Of a DNA stretch of 64,000 nt, positions 44,291 through 51,742 are shown one piece after another (within the stretch, counting starts at the first letter, position 1; each line of letters begins with the position of its first letter). A program made the translations under genes and the position numbers. Location: positions 233,441 through 297,440 of the forward strand of contig NZ_JBHFEI010000007.1 in NCBI RefSeq assembly GCF_041928815.1, written 5' to 3'. Under the pieces are notes generated by a model that ran no database searches, was not told the origin of the DNA, and was given only the letters and a program-made list of their open reading frames with translations. The stretch comes from JBHFEI01 sp041928815 (GTDB lineage: Bacteria > Pseudomonadota > Alphaproteobacteria > Rhizobiales > Rhizobiaceae).

Positions 44291-44601
44291 ATGACGAGAC
44301 GACCGCGCCGGAACCATAGCCCGGCTTTCAAGGCGAAAGTGGCGCTGGCAGCCATCAGGGGCGAGCAAACTCTGGTGGAATTGTCCCAGCAGTTTGACGT
44401 GCACGCCAACCAAATAAAGCAGTGGAAAGACCAGCTCCTTGAGGGGCGACAGGCGTTTTCGGCGATGAAGCCAAGGCGGAGCCGGCTGGTCCGACCGTCG
44501 ATGTAAAGACGCTGCACGCCAAGATCGGCGAACGGACACTGGAGAACGATTTTTTGTCTGGTGCGCTCGGCAAGGCGGGATTGCTGGGCGGAAAGAAATG
44601 A
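44291..44601 (+). pseudogene. IS3-family orfA, frameshifted
   Basis: Starts MTRRPRRNHSPAFKAKVAL and contains the helix-turn-helix part ELSQQFDVHANQIKQWKDQL. After LLEG at 44441-44446 the frame breaks: one G appears lost from a run, sending translation to a stop at 44504-44506. Read in the restored frame it continues with DVKTLHAKIGE and ends GLLGGKK at 44601, the normal orfA end. Confidence 0.8.
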
Positions 44602-45444
44602 TCGACCGCGAACACAAGCTATCCGTGGTGCGCCAGGCAAAGTTTCTCGGTTTCAGCCGTGGAAGCGTCTATCATCTTCCGCGCGCCGTGTCGGACAGCG
44701 ACCTGGCCCTGATGCGGCGGCTCGACGCGCTGCATCTCGATTGCCCGTTTGCCGCAAGTCGGATGTTGCAAGGGCTCTTGAGGGGAGAAGGGCTGGAGGT
44801 CCGGCAATTGCATGTCGCCACGCCGATGAAGAAGATGGGCATCGAGGCGATCTGTCGTCGCCCGAACACGTCCGAACCAGCGCCTGGGCAGAAAATCTAT
44901 CCTTGCCTCCTGTGAAAGCTGACGGTCACCCGGCCCCATCAGGTCTGGGCGATCGACCTGACCTGCATCCCCATGGCGCGAGGATTTGTCTATCTCTGCG
45001 CCGTCGTCGACTGGTTCAGCCGGAAGGTCCTGTCGTGGCGGCCGTCGATCACGATGGAAGCGGCCTTCCGAATCGAAGCGGTCGAGGAGGCGCTCGCCCG
45101 CCATGGCAACCCGGAAATCTTCGACACGGAATTCTTCAACACGGATCGGGGCTCGCAGTTTACCTCGGTGGACTTTATGGCGCTGCTGAAGAAGGCGGAG
45201 ATCGCCCTCTCGATGGATGGCAAGGGTGCGTGGCACGACAACGTCTTCGTCGAGCGGCTCTGGCGGTAGATCAAATACGAAAAGGTCTATCTCGACGCCT
45301 ACAAAGGCCATGTCCGAGGCCCGCGCTGGCATCGGCCGTTATCTGACCTTTTACAATAACCGATGTCCACATTCATCCCTTGACCGGCAGACGCCGGATC
45401 GGGCCTCCTTCAACGCGCTGGCACCCATGATGGCGGCGGCATAA
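44598..45444 (+). pseudogene. IS3-family orfB transposase, broken by two stops and a frameshift
   Basis: Starts with IDREHKLSVVRQAKFLGFSR and carries the integrase core: VWAIDLTCIPMARGFVYL with the first Asp, the second Asp in NTDRGSQFTS and the Glu of the VFVERLW region. TGA at 44913-44915 and TAG at 45267-45269 interrupt it, and the frame shifts near 45300 before the normal ending SEARAGIGRYLTFYN to PMMAAA. A near-tandem duplication of about 15 bases sits at 45117-45147 (EIFDTEFFNTD). Confidence 0.85.
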
Positions 45445-45485
45445 TCAAGGCGGAAATCCACTGAGCGAAACACCCGAAATTGCTC

Positions 45486-45602
45486 AGACACACAGAGCCA
45501 ACTCTCGCTGAAAATGCCGCCACTTGAAATCGCCCATCAAAAATCTCGCTGAACATCACCAGCGTTCTTTCCCGCACACACGGATTTTTTTGCAACAAGC
45601 CC
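45486..45602 (-). mobile_element. IS6-family left-end relic (terminal repeat plus transposase start)
   Basis: Read on the minus strand from about 45602: GGGCTTGTTGCAAAAA, the kind of terminus used by IS6 elements, then ATG at 45537 and MGDFKWRHFQRE, the N-terminus of an IS6-family transposase. It stops where IS3 sequence begins. About 98 bases match 62880-62977 in inverted orientation with few differences. Only the end of the element survives. Confidence 0.7.
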
Positions 45603-45645
45603 TTTCCAGCCTCCCGATCGCCCTTGCCTTGCGTCTCCGCGTCGT

Positions 45646-46437
45646 TCAGCCGAGCGCGTCGAGATCGAGGCGGACGATGTCGGCGATATCGGGATGATGG
45701 AGGGGATAGCGCCTGAGCACGAGCGGATCGTGGCCGGGGATGATGTGCCGTGGCGACGAGGCGAGACGCTTCATCGTCTCGTATCCGTCGAGCATGTCCG
45801 TGATGCTCTCGACCACCGGGAAGGGACGCGCTTCCTCGACATTGGCGTAGAAATGCGCCGCATCCGAGCCGAGCACCACCCAGCCGCGCCGTGTCAGCAC
45901 CCGAAGGATCTGCAAACCTTTCGAATGGCCGCCGACGCGGTGGGCGATGAGATTGGGGGCGATCTCGGACACGCCGTCATGGAAGACGACGCGGCCTTCA
46001 TAGAGCTTGCGCACCATGTTCGTCACGTCCTCGGCTTCAAAGGGCTGGCGCAGCACCGGATGGCACATGCAGCGGCCGGTGCAATAGGCCATCTCCACGT
46101 CCTGCAGGTGATAGCGGGCATTCGGGAACAGGTCGTGATTGCCGCAATGGTCGAAATGCAGATGCGACAGGATGATCTCGCGCACCGAATCCGGCGTGAT
46201 GCCGATCAGCCGCAGTCCGTCCTCGACGGGCCGGACGAGGTCGCGCTTGCGTTTTGCTGCCATCGCCGCATCGAAGCCGGTGTCGAAGAGATAGGTGCCG
46301 TTCTCGCCCCTGATCACCCAGACGAAATAGTCGAGCGGCATCGGCGCGTCATGCGGGTCGCCGCCGACGAAATTGGCCGCGGCATGGCGAAAATGATGGC
46401 CGTAGCGTACCGCATAGATGTCGTAGATGTCCGTCAT
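45646..46437 (-). CDS. Metallo-beta-lactamase-fold hydrolase (N-acyl homoserine lactonase family)
   Basis: A 263-residue protein with the dinuclear zinc motif HLHFDH at 92-97, a further His in VGGHSKG, the bridging Asp in LGSDAAHF and a terminal His in IPGHDP. The MPLDYFVWVIRG block near residue 33 is typical of the AHL-lactonase-like branch, which also includes 4-pyridoxolactonase. It should open a lactone ring. GGAGGAG six bases upstream supports ATG 46437. It follows the SDR gene at 46475 by 37 bases, and both are read from a promoter with a LacI-type operator. Confidence 0.88.
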   Translation of the reverse strand: MTDIYDIYAVRYGHHFRHAAANFVGGDPHDAPMPLDYFVWVIRGENGTYLFDTGFDAAMAAKRKRDLVRPVEDGLRLIGITPDSVREIILSHLHFDHCGNHDLFPNARYHLQDVEMAYCTGRCMCHPVLRQPFEAEDVTNMVRKLYEGRVVFHDGVSEIAPNLIAHRVGGHSKGLQILRVLTRRGWVVLGSDAAHFYANVEEARPFPVVESITDMLDGYETMKRLASSPRHIIPGHDPLVLRRYPLHHPDIADIVRLDLDALG

Positions 46438-46474
46438 CGCCGTCTCCTCCCCTTGGTCGCGCGGATAAAATCCG

Positions 46475-47320
46475 TCAGCTCGCCAGCCAGCCGGCCTCCA
46501 CCGGCAGCAGCGAACCGGTCATGTCGCGCGCCACCGGACCGCAGAGGAAAAGCAAGAGGTCCGAGACGCTTTTCGCCGAGACGAACCGGCCGCTTGGCTG
46601 CTTGCCGGCGAGGAAGCTGCGCTCGGCATCCGCTCGCGCCACGCCCTGCGACTGCATGATCTCGACGACGCGCCCCTCGGTCCCCGGCGTCAGCACCGAG
46701 CCCGGACAAATGCTGTGGCAGGTGACGTCGTAGTCGAGATTTTCCAAGGCGACCGACCGCGTCAGCCCCTGCAGCGCCGCCTTCGTCGTGACGTAATCGA
46801 CGCGATCGACGGTGCCGCGGCTGCCATAGACGGAGGTCATGTTGAAGATGCGGCCGAAATTGCGCGCCTGCATCTGCGGCAGCAGCAGCCGGATCGCATG
46901 GAAGGCGGCCGACAGATTGACCGCGATCGCCGCATCCCAGTTTTCCGGTGGAAACCCGACAATCGGCGCGAAATGGCGCACGACGGCATTGTTGACGAGA
47001 ATGTCGACGCCGTCGAAACGGTCGAGTGCGTGCGCGACGAGGGACTCGACGCCGTCGAGGGTCGTGAGGTCGCTCTTCAGATACGCAACGTCGACACCGG
47101 ATGATGCAAGCGACAGGCGCTGGCTTTCGACCTCGGCCGGCTCGGCAAGGCCTGTCATCACGATGTTGCAGCCCGCCTCGGCCAGCCCCTGCGCGATGGC
47201 GAGCCCCAGGCCCGCCGTCGAGCCCGTGACCAGCGCCGTCCTGCCGCTCAGGAAGCGGCCATCCAGGGAGCGTTCAGGCAGAAAGCGGTCGGGCGCGAAC
47301 GTCTCTGGGGGCTGTGTCAT
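46475..47320 (-). CDS. Short-chain dehydrogenase/reductase
   Basis: A 281-residue SDR with cofactor motif TGSTAGLG (32-39), NNA (110-112) and catalytic S163, Y176, K180. It resembles the 3-hydroxybutyrate dehydrogenase branch, with an extra N-terminal extension of about 20 residues. Paired with the lactonase-like hydrolase downstream, a step oxidising a cyclic hemiacetal or hydroxyl to a lactone is plausible, as in pyridoxal dehydrogenase/pyridoxolactonase, but this is inference. The operon promoter and LacI operator lie at 47426-47474. Confidence 0.9.
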   Translation of the reverse strand: MTQPPETFAPDRFLPERSLDGRFLSGRTALVTGSTAGLGLAIAQGLAEAGCNIVMTGLAEPAEVESQRLSLASSGVDVAYLKSDLTTLDGVESLVAHALDRFDGVDILVNNAVVRHFAPIVGFPPENWDAAIAVNLSAAFHAIRLLLPQMQARNFGRIFNMTSVYGSRGTVDRVDYVTTKAALQGLTRSVALENLDYDVTCHSICPGSVLTPGTEGRVVEIMQSQGVARADAERSFLAGKQPSGRFVSAKSVSDLLLFLCGPVARDMTGSLLPVEAGWLAS

Positions 47321-47425
47321 CTATTGGTCGCTTCTGTTGATGGCGCGCCGCCGGCGAGACGGCCGCAGGCCTGCCTCTCCCCGTCGCGTGCGCCGCTTGC
47401 GGTCATGACCGTTATCGCATAAAAA

Positions 47426-47439
47426 TGATACCGGTAACA
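47426..47439. promoter_or_regulatory. LacI-type operator before the SDR/lactonase operon
   Basis: TGATACCGGTAACA fits the island-wide consensus TGATACCGGTATCA with one mismatch. It lies immediately downstream of the -10 box of the minus-strand promoter, the classical position for repression. Confidence 0.8.
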
Positions 47440-47445
47440 AAACCG

Positions 47446-47474
47446 ACTATAGACGGCGACAGGATCATGCGCAA
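47446..47474 (-). promoter_or_regulatory. Sigma-70-like promoter of the SDR/lactonase operon
   Basis: On the minus strand TTGCGC (47474-47469), 17 bases, then TATAGT (47451-47446). It starts within the end of the regulator gene and reads towards the SDR at 47320, with the operator at 47426-47439 overlapping the start region. Confidence 0.6.
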
Positions 47475-47480
47475 CCCGTA

Positions 47481-48524
47481 TCAGGCGCTCTCGCGCTGTA
47501 TCACTTCGAAGCGGAGGTCGACGACGTTTCCGTGGAGCGTGTCGGCATGGCCGGTGATGCGGCCGAGCAGCATCTGCGCCGTGCGTTCGCCGATCTCGTA
47601 GCGCGGCAGGCGCAGCGTCGTGATCGGCGGCGTGACATGCTTCAGCAGGTCGACATCGTCGAAACTGGCGATCGCGAGCCGGCCCGGCACGGCGATCGAC
47701 CGGCGCTGACACTCGAACAGGGCGCCGGCCGCCAGAACGTCGCCGGCGCAGAACAGCGCATCGGTTTCCGGCGCCGTCTGCAGGATGCGGGAAAGCGCGT
47801 CCGCACCGCCGCCGAGGCCCCGTCCTGTTTCTACCACAAGGCGAGCGTCGTAGGATCGGCCCATGGCCTGCAGCGCCTCCCGGTAGCCGAGCAGGCGGTC
47901 GCGCGAGCGCTCGTTGTTGACCGAGGACAGCGAGACGAAGGCGATCTGCTTGTAGCCGAGCCGGCCGAGATGGGTGGTCATGGCGAAGGCGGCATCCCGG
48001 TTAGAGTAGCTGACCGCCATATCGATGGGATTGCTCGGCAAATTGCCGTTCTCGACGACCGGGACGCCGGATTTCCGCAGCTGCGCGATGGCATGGGCCG
48101 TGTGTTCGGTGTTGTGCAGCACCAGCCCGCTCACCCGCTGCGCGAGAAAGGTCAGGATGATCTGCTCCTCGACAAGCGGATCATAGCCGCTCTCCGCAAT
48201 CATGAGCTGAAATCCCGACCGGCGCAGGACGTCGGACAGGCCCTTGATCGTCTGCGTATAGATGGAGTTGTCGATGCTCGGAACGATCAGTCCGATCGTC
48301 GTCGACCGGTTGGACGACAGGCTGCTGGCGAGGTTGTTCGGCAGGTAACCCATGTCATGGACGACGGCCAGCACATGCTCGCGGGTCTTGGCCGAAACCT
48401 TGCCCGTGCCCTTCAGCGCCCGCGACACCGTCATCGGTGAAACACCGGCCCGCTCGGCGACATCGCGCATCCTGGAACTGCCGCTGCCCGTGCGGCTCTT
48501 GCCGCCCGTTTCCTTCTTCGCCAT
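47481..48524 (-). CDS. LacI-family transcriptional regulator of the catabolic island
   Basis: A 347-residue regulator. The N-terminal helix-turn-helix reads MRDVAERAGVSPMTVSRALK and the hinge follows with NNLASSLSSNRSTTIGLIVP; the rest is a periplasmic-binding-protein-like ligand domain. It resembles the GntR (gluconate) branch. AGGA six bases before ATG 48524 supports this start over a GTG at 48539. Palindromes with a central CCGG, the usual LacI-family target shape, occur in front of its own gene and of all major units between 45.6 and 62.7 kb, so it probably represses the island until a substrate or product binds. Confidence 0.92.
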   Translation of the reverse strand: MAKKETGGKSRTGSGSSRMRDVAERAGVSPMTVSRALKGTGKVSAKTREHVLAVVHDMGYLPNNLASSLSSNRSTTIGLIVPSIDNSIYTQTIKGLSDVLRRSGFQLMIAESGYDPLVEEQIILTFLAQRVSGLVLHNTEHTAHAIAQLRKSGVPVVENGNLPSNPIDMAVSYSNRDAAFAMTTHLGRLGYKQIAFVSLSSVNNERSRDRLLGYREALQAMGRSYDARLVVETGRGLGGGADALSRILQTAPETDALFCAGDVLAAGALFECQRRSIAVPGRLAIASFDDVDLLKHVTPPITTLRLPRYEIGERTAQMLLGRITGHADTLHGNVVDLRFEVIQRESA

Positions 48525-48611
48525 GCCCGATCCTGTCACATGAGGTGCCGATCATTTACCCGCTTGCGCGCGTCAATATCAATACTCCGCTTGACGGCAC
48601 GGAAGAAATTG

Positions 48612-48625
48612 CGTTACCGGTATCA
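48612..48625. promoter_or_regulatory. LacI-type operator between the regulator and the 48686 gene
   Basis: CGTTACCGGTATCA is the reverse form of the consensus and sits between two divergent starts (48524 minus, 48686 plus). A TTGACG at 48591-48596 could be the -35 of the plus-strand promoter, putting the operator on its -10 region. Autoregulation and co-regulation of the plus-strand operon follow from this position. Confidence 0.75.
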
Positions 48626-48685
48626 TAAATCCGGAGAAGCGGCGGATCTACGCGGGACGAGGCGCGCATGGGAGGAGTTGACGGG

Positions 48686-49168
48686 ATGGGCGATCGGGAG
48701 AGCGCCGCCGCGCGCGCGTCTGCCTATCGGGCTGACAGCAAGGCGGCGCAGCAGCGGATGCTGGAGGCGCTGACGCAGCTTGGCGGCGTGGCGCTGCTGC
48801 TTTTGACCGGCAGTGGCCGCGCGACGCTTTGTGCCGCTCCGGTCGAGCGGGCGGAGCGGACGATGGCGGATGCGCGGCGGCACCTTCGCGCAGCGTCGCC
48901 TCCCGACAATGCCGCCCATCATCACCGGCACCTGTCGCGCGCGGCGGCGGCACTGGAGCGCGCGATCGCGCAGGCTTTCGCCTGCATGTCGATGCGCGGT
49001 GGCCGCGACGAACAGGACCGCCTGTCGACGCTCCTGCGCGCCGCATCGGACGAATTGCAACGGGCCGGCCGCATCGTGCCGGGTTTCGAGACGGTCGATC
49101 TGCGCGAGGCCTGCTGCGCCTGGCACCGCGCGGCGCCGGCGGCCCGGTTTTCCGCAACGGCATGCTGA
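48686..49168 (+). CDS. Protein of unknown function in the LacI-regulated island
   Basis: A 160-residue, mostly helical, Ala- and Arg-rich protein with no signal peptide. An internal hydrophobic stretch GGVALLLLTGSG lies near residue 36, and HHHRHLSRAAAALERAIAQA near 80-100 is an amphipathic helix. I recognise no family. GGAGGAG at 48671-48677 supports ATG 48686, and the next gene follows after 12 bases with its own GGAG site, so it is co-expressed with the second lactonase-like hydrolase. It could be a binding or accessory subunit; no function is claimed. Confidence 0.7.
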   Translation: MGDRESAAARASAYRADSKAAQQRMLEALTQLGGVALLLLTGSGRATLCAAPVERAERTMADARRHLRAASPPDNAAHHHRHLSRAAAALERAIAQAFACMSMRGGRDEQDRLSTLLRAASDELQRAGRIVPGFETVDLREACCAWHRAAPAARFSATAC

Positions 49169-49180
49169 GAGGAGAGGCTG

Positions 49181-50059
49181 ATGGCCGACTATTCGATCTG
49201 GGTTCTGGAATATGCGGCGGTGGAGTTGTTCCCCTTGAGCGTCATGCTCTACGGCCCGCAATACAAGGGCACGCGCAAGCTGCCCTATGGCTACGTGTTG
49301 CTGAAGGGTCGCGACCGCGTCGTGATGATCGACACCGGCTATGACCATGTCAATTACGGCAAGGCGCTGGCCGACGCTTATGGTGTTTCCAACTATCACG
49401 GGCCGCGCGAGGTGCTGGCGGAATGCGGCATCGCGCCCGAGGATGTCACCGATATCCTGATCACCCACGCCCATTTCGACCATATGGGCGCGATACACCT
49501 GTTTCCCAACGCCACTTTCTACGTGCAGAAGCGCGAACTCGACAAATGGGCCTGGGCGCTGTCGCTCGGGTCGGAATACCGGTTTCTCACCGGTGGCGGC
49601 GATCCCGCCGATATCGTCAAGGCGGTCGAGGCGGCCCAGAGCGGGCGGTTGAAGACGATCGACGGCGACCAGGACGACGTGCTGCCGGGCATCGACGTGC
49701 GTCTTGCCGCCGACACCCACACCTACGGCTCGATGTATGTGACGGTGCGCAATGACGGCGCGCGGGCCAGCGAGGACACTTACGTCTTTGCCGGCGACCT
49801 CATCTACACCTGGGACAATTTCACCGGCCTCGATCCCAGCGATCCGCAGATCGTGCCGATCGGGCTGGCCGTCGGCAGCCAGTCGAACCTGATCTTCGCC
49901 AGTGCCGCGATGCTGAAGGATGCGGGCGGCGAGCACCGGCGCGTCATCCCCGTGCATGAGGACCGGCTACGGACGCAGTATCCCTCGCGGCTCACCGATG
50001 CCCGGTTGCAGATCGTTGAGATCGCGCTTGGCGCCGGCGAGACGAGCCGGGTTCAGTGA
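49181..50059 (+). CDS. Metallo-beta-lactamase-fold hydrolase (lactonase-like), second copy
   Basis: A 292-residue zinc hydrolase with HAHFDH at 96-101, a His in DTHTYGSMYV, the bridging Asp in FAGDLIYTWD and a final His in IPVHED. It belongs to the same broad lactonase family as the product of 45646-46437 but is distinctly different in sequence, so it probably acts on another intermediate. GGAG and AGGC words lie just before ATG 49181. It follows the unknown 48686 gene in one unit. Confidence 0.86.
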   Translation: MADYSIWVLEYAAVELFPLSVMLYGPQYKGTRKLPYGYVLLKGRDRVVMIDTGYDHVNYGKALADAYGVSNYHGPREVLAECGIAPEDVTDILITHAHFDHMGAIHLFPNATFYVQKRELDKWAWALSLGSEYRFLTGGGDPADIVKAVEAAQSGRLKTIDGDQDDVLPGIDVRLAADTHTYGSMYVTVRNDGARASEDTYVFAGDLIYTWDNFTGLDPSDPQIVPIGLAVGSQSNLIFASAAMLKDAGGEHRRVIPVHEDRLRTQYPSRLTDARLQIVEIALGAGETSRVQ

Positions 50060-50173
50060 CGCGAACGGCGTGATCCCGCTGTGCGGCCGCCAACCGGCCT
50101 GACGGCATAGTCCGCATGAGATGTCCACCGCTGCGCCCGGCGAACGAGCGCGGCGGCCTTGCTGCGTGCAATT

Positions 50174-50191
50174 TATGGTATCGCTATCATT
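50174..50191. promoter_or_regulatory. Degenerate LacI-type operator
   Basis: This 18-mer matches the perfect palindrome at 59085-59102 at 14 positions, with GGTATCGCTATC in place of GATACCGGTATC. It lies in the gap before the first ABC importer, about 150 bases before the well-conserved operator at 50328. Paired sites could support looping. Confidence 0.4.
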
Positions 50192-50230
50192 TTTACGCCG
50201 TATTTACGCTGAGGGGCTCTCGGGGTGTTT

Positions 50231-50260
50231 TTGATTCATCCAATTTTATGATGATTATAC
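50231..50260 (+). promoter_or_regulatory. Possible sigma-70 promoter before the first ABC importer
   Basis: TTGATT at 50231-50236 and TTATAC at 50255-50260 are 18 bases apart, in the AT-rich part of the 50060-50406 gap. It would place transcription start about 135 bases ahead of the binding-protein gene, with the conserved operator at 50328 downstream. Confidence 0.35.
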
Positions 50261-50269
50261 AGGAGTTTG

Positions 50270-50389
50270 ATGAAGGCTTCTTTGCGAGGAAGACGGATGC
50301 TCTACGCACAATATCGCTCGAGTGAAATGATACCGGTAACTTTTCTGTTGCAAACATGCGTTCGAGCCGCCATGCTTCATGCGGGATAG
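50270..50389 (+). CDS. Possible 39-residue leader ORF
   Basis: ATG 50270 follows AGGAG (50261-50265) at four bases and opens a frame of 39 codons ending TAG at 50387-50389, 17 bases before the binding-protein start. It spans the LacI-type operator. The peptide is basic and resembles nothing known. It may be a chance frame in a leader; the good ribosome site is the only support. Confidence 0.22.
   Translation: MKASLRGRRMLYAQYRSSEMIPVTFLLQTCVRAAMLHAG
50328..50341. promoter_or_regulatory. LacI-type operator before the first ABC importer operon
   Basis: TGATACCGGTAACT matches the consensus at 12 of 14 positions and is preceded by AA as in the other strong sites. It lies 66 bases before the binding-protein start. 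Confidence 0.75.
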
Positions 50390-50406
50390 CGCTTTGGGAG
50401 GATGCA

Positions 50407-51729
50407 ATGCACGACGATACGACTCTGGCCGGGCTTCTGGCCGGCAAGCTCGGCAGCGACAGGACACGCCGGGATTTCTTTCGCCTTCTGGCGCTCGCGG
50501 GCCTCGCGCCGGCACTGGCGGGAACGGGCTTTTCCCGCGCCCGCGCCGCGGGCGATCCGCTTGCCACGCCGCGCAACTTCATGGATTCGTTCTACACGCT
50601 GAACAACGACTATTTCAACGCCATGAACCGTGGCGCGATGGCGGCGGCGGAGAAGCTCAACATCACCTCCGCCCGCGAAATCAACAATGGCGACGTCAAC
50701 ATCCAGAAGAGCCATGTCGAGAACGCGCCGAACCTCAATATAGACGGCATCACCATGGTCGCGGCCTCCGAAGGCTCCGAGATCGACCTGCTTCGCCTGA
50801 TCAACCGGCTGCAGATCCCGACCGTCAACAACCATACCAAGGCCGCCTGGAACACGCCGCTCGACAGCGGCGACCATTACGTCGCCTTCAACGCGCCGCC
50901 GAACGTCACCGCGACCCGCGCCCGCGCCGCACAGGTGTTCGAAAAGCTCGGCGGCAAGGGCAATGTCGTCTATATCGAAGGCATTCTCGGCAATCCGGTC
51001 GAGGCCGAGCGCGGCCACGGCTTCGATCTCGCCATGCAGGATTATCCCGGCATGACGCTGGTTGCCCGCCGCCCCGGCGGCTGGAGCCGGACGACGACCG
51101 CGCCGGTCATCGCCGATATCCTGACCGCGCATGACAATATCGACGCGATCATCGTCTCGAACGACGATTCCGCCATCGCCGTCGTCGGCGCGCTCGAACA
51201 GCGCGACATGAAAGTTCTCGTCAGCGGCTGCGACGCCATTCCCGAAATGGTCAAGCTGATCGCCGATGGCCGCGCCTTCAGCACCTTTGCCTATGGGCCC
51301 GCCTGGCTCGGCGCCTATTCCACCGTCGCCGTCTTCGATTTCATCAATGGCTGGCGGCCTTCCGTGCCTGAGCGGATGATGACCTTCGGCGGCTATATCC
51401 TCGATACGCCGGAAGCGGCGAAGAAATACCAGGAGGTCGTCGACGGCCCGACGAGCCCCTACGACTTCCTGAAAATGTCGCGCGTGCTCAATCCCGATGA
51501 CTGGAACCCGCAGAACCTCCTGATCCCGATGCCGCCGGAGGAACACTGGTCGTGGCGGGTGAAGAAGCCGGACAATTACGAGCTGCCGGCCGCCTATGCG
51601 GACGCCGTGAAGAAGGGCGAGTTCGAGCGCGTCACCGAGCTCTACGCCAAGCGCTTCTCGACCGACCCGGTGCAGGCAGTCAGGGACCTGACCAGCAATG
51701 GCGGCCCGATCGTCATCGGCCCCTACTGA
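50407..51729 (+). CDS. Sugar-type ABC transporter substrate-binding protein, Tat-exported
   Basis: A 440-residue periplasmic-binding-protein-like subunit. The export signal has RTRRDFFRLLALAGLAPALA (residues 19-38) with a twin arginine, cleaved near ARAAGD. The body contains a ribose-binding-protein-like core (GNVVYIEGILGNPVEAERG, AIIVSNDDSAIAVVGAL). It is about 100 residues longer than usual, with an extra C-terminal part that includes MPPEEHWSWRVKKPDNYELP. Ribosome site GGAGG is five bases before ATG 50407. It precedes the ATPase and permease genes and would bind the substrate or a related compound; folding before export is suggested by the Tat signal. Confidence 0.86.
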   Translation: MHDDTTLAGLLAGKLGSDRTRRDFFRLLALAGLAPALAGTGFSRARAAGDPLATPRNFMDSFYTLNNDYFNAMNRGAMAAAEKLNITSAREINNGDVNIQKSHVENAPNLNIDGITMVAASEGSEIDLLRLINRLQIPTVNNHTKAAWNTPLDSGDHYVAFNAPPNVTATRARAAQVFEKLGGKGNVVYIEGILGNPVEAERGHGFDLAMQDYPGMTLVARRPGGWSRTTTAPVIADILTAHDNIDAIIVSNDDSAIAVVGALEQRDMKVLVSGCDAIPEMVKLIADGRAFSTFAYGPAWLGAYSTVAVFDFINGWRPSVPERMMTFGGYILDTPEAAKKYQEVVDGPTSPYDFLKMSRVLNPDDWNPQNLLIPMPPEEHWSWRVKKPDNYELPAAYADAVKKGEFERVTELYAKRFSTDPVQAVRDLTSNGGPIVIGPY

Positions 51730-51742
51730 GCGGACGGACGCC

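Larger units (their letters stand above)
44206..45485 (+). mobile_element. Decayed IS3-family insertion sequence (IS51-like group)
   Basis: The element carries overlapping orfA and orfB of the IS3 type, both broken. AGTGGAATTTCTGCC (44241-44255) and GGCGGAAATCCACT (45449-45462) are imperfect inverted repeats near its ends; the outer boundaries are estimated from where SDR sequence stops on the left and IS6-type sequence starts on the right. Three damaging mutations in orfB and one in orfA mean it cannot move by itself. Confidence 0.8.
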
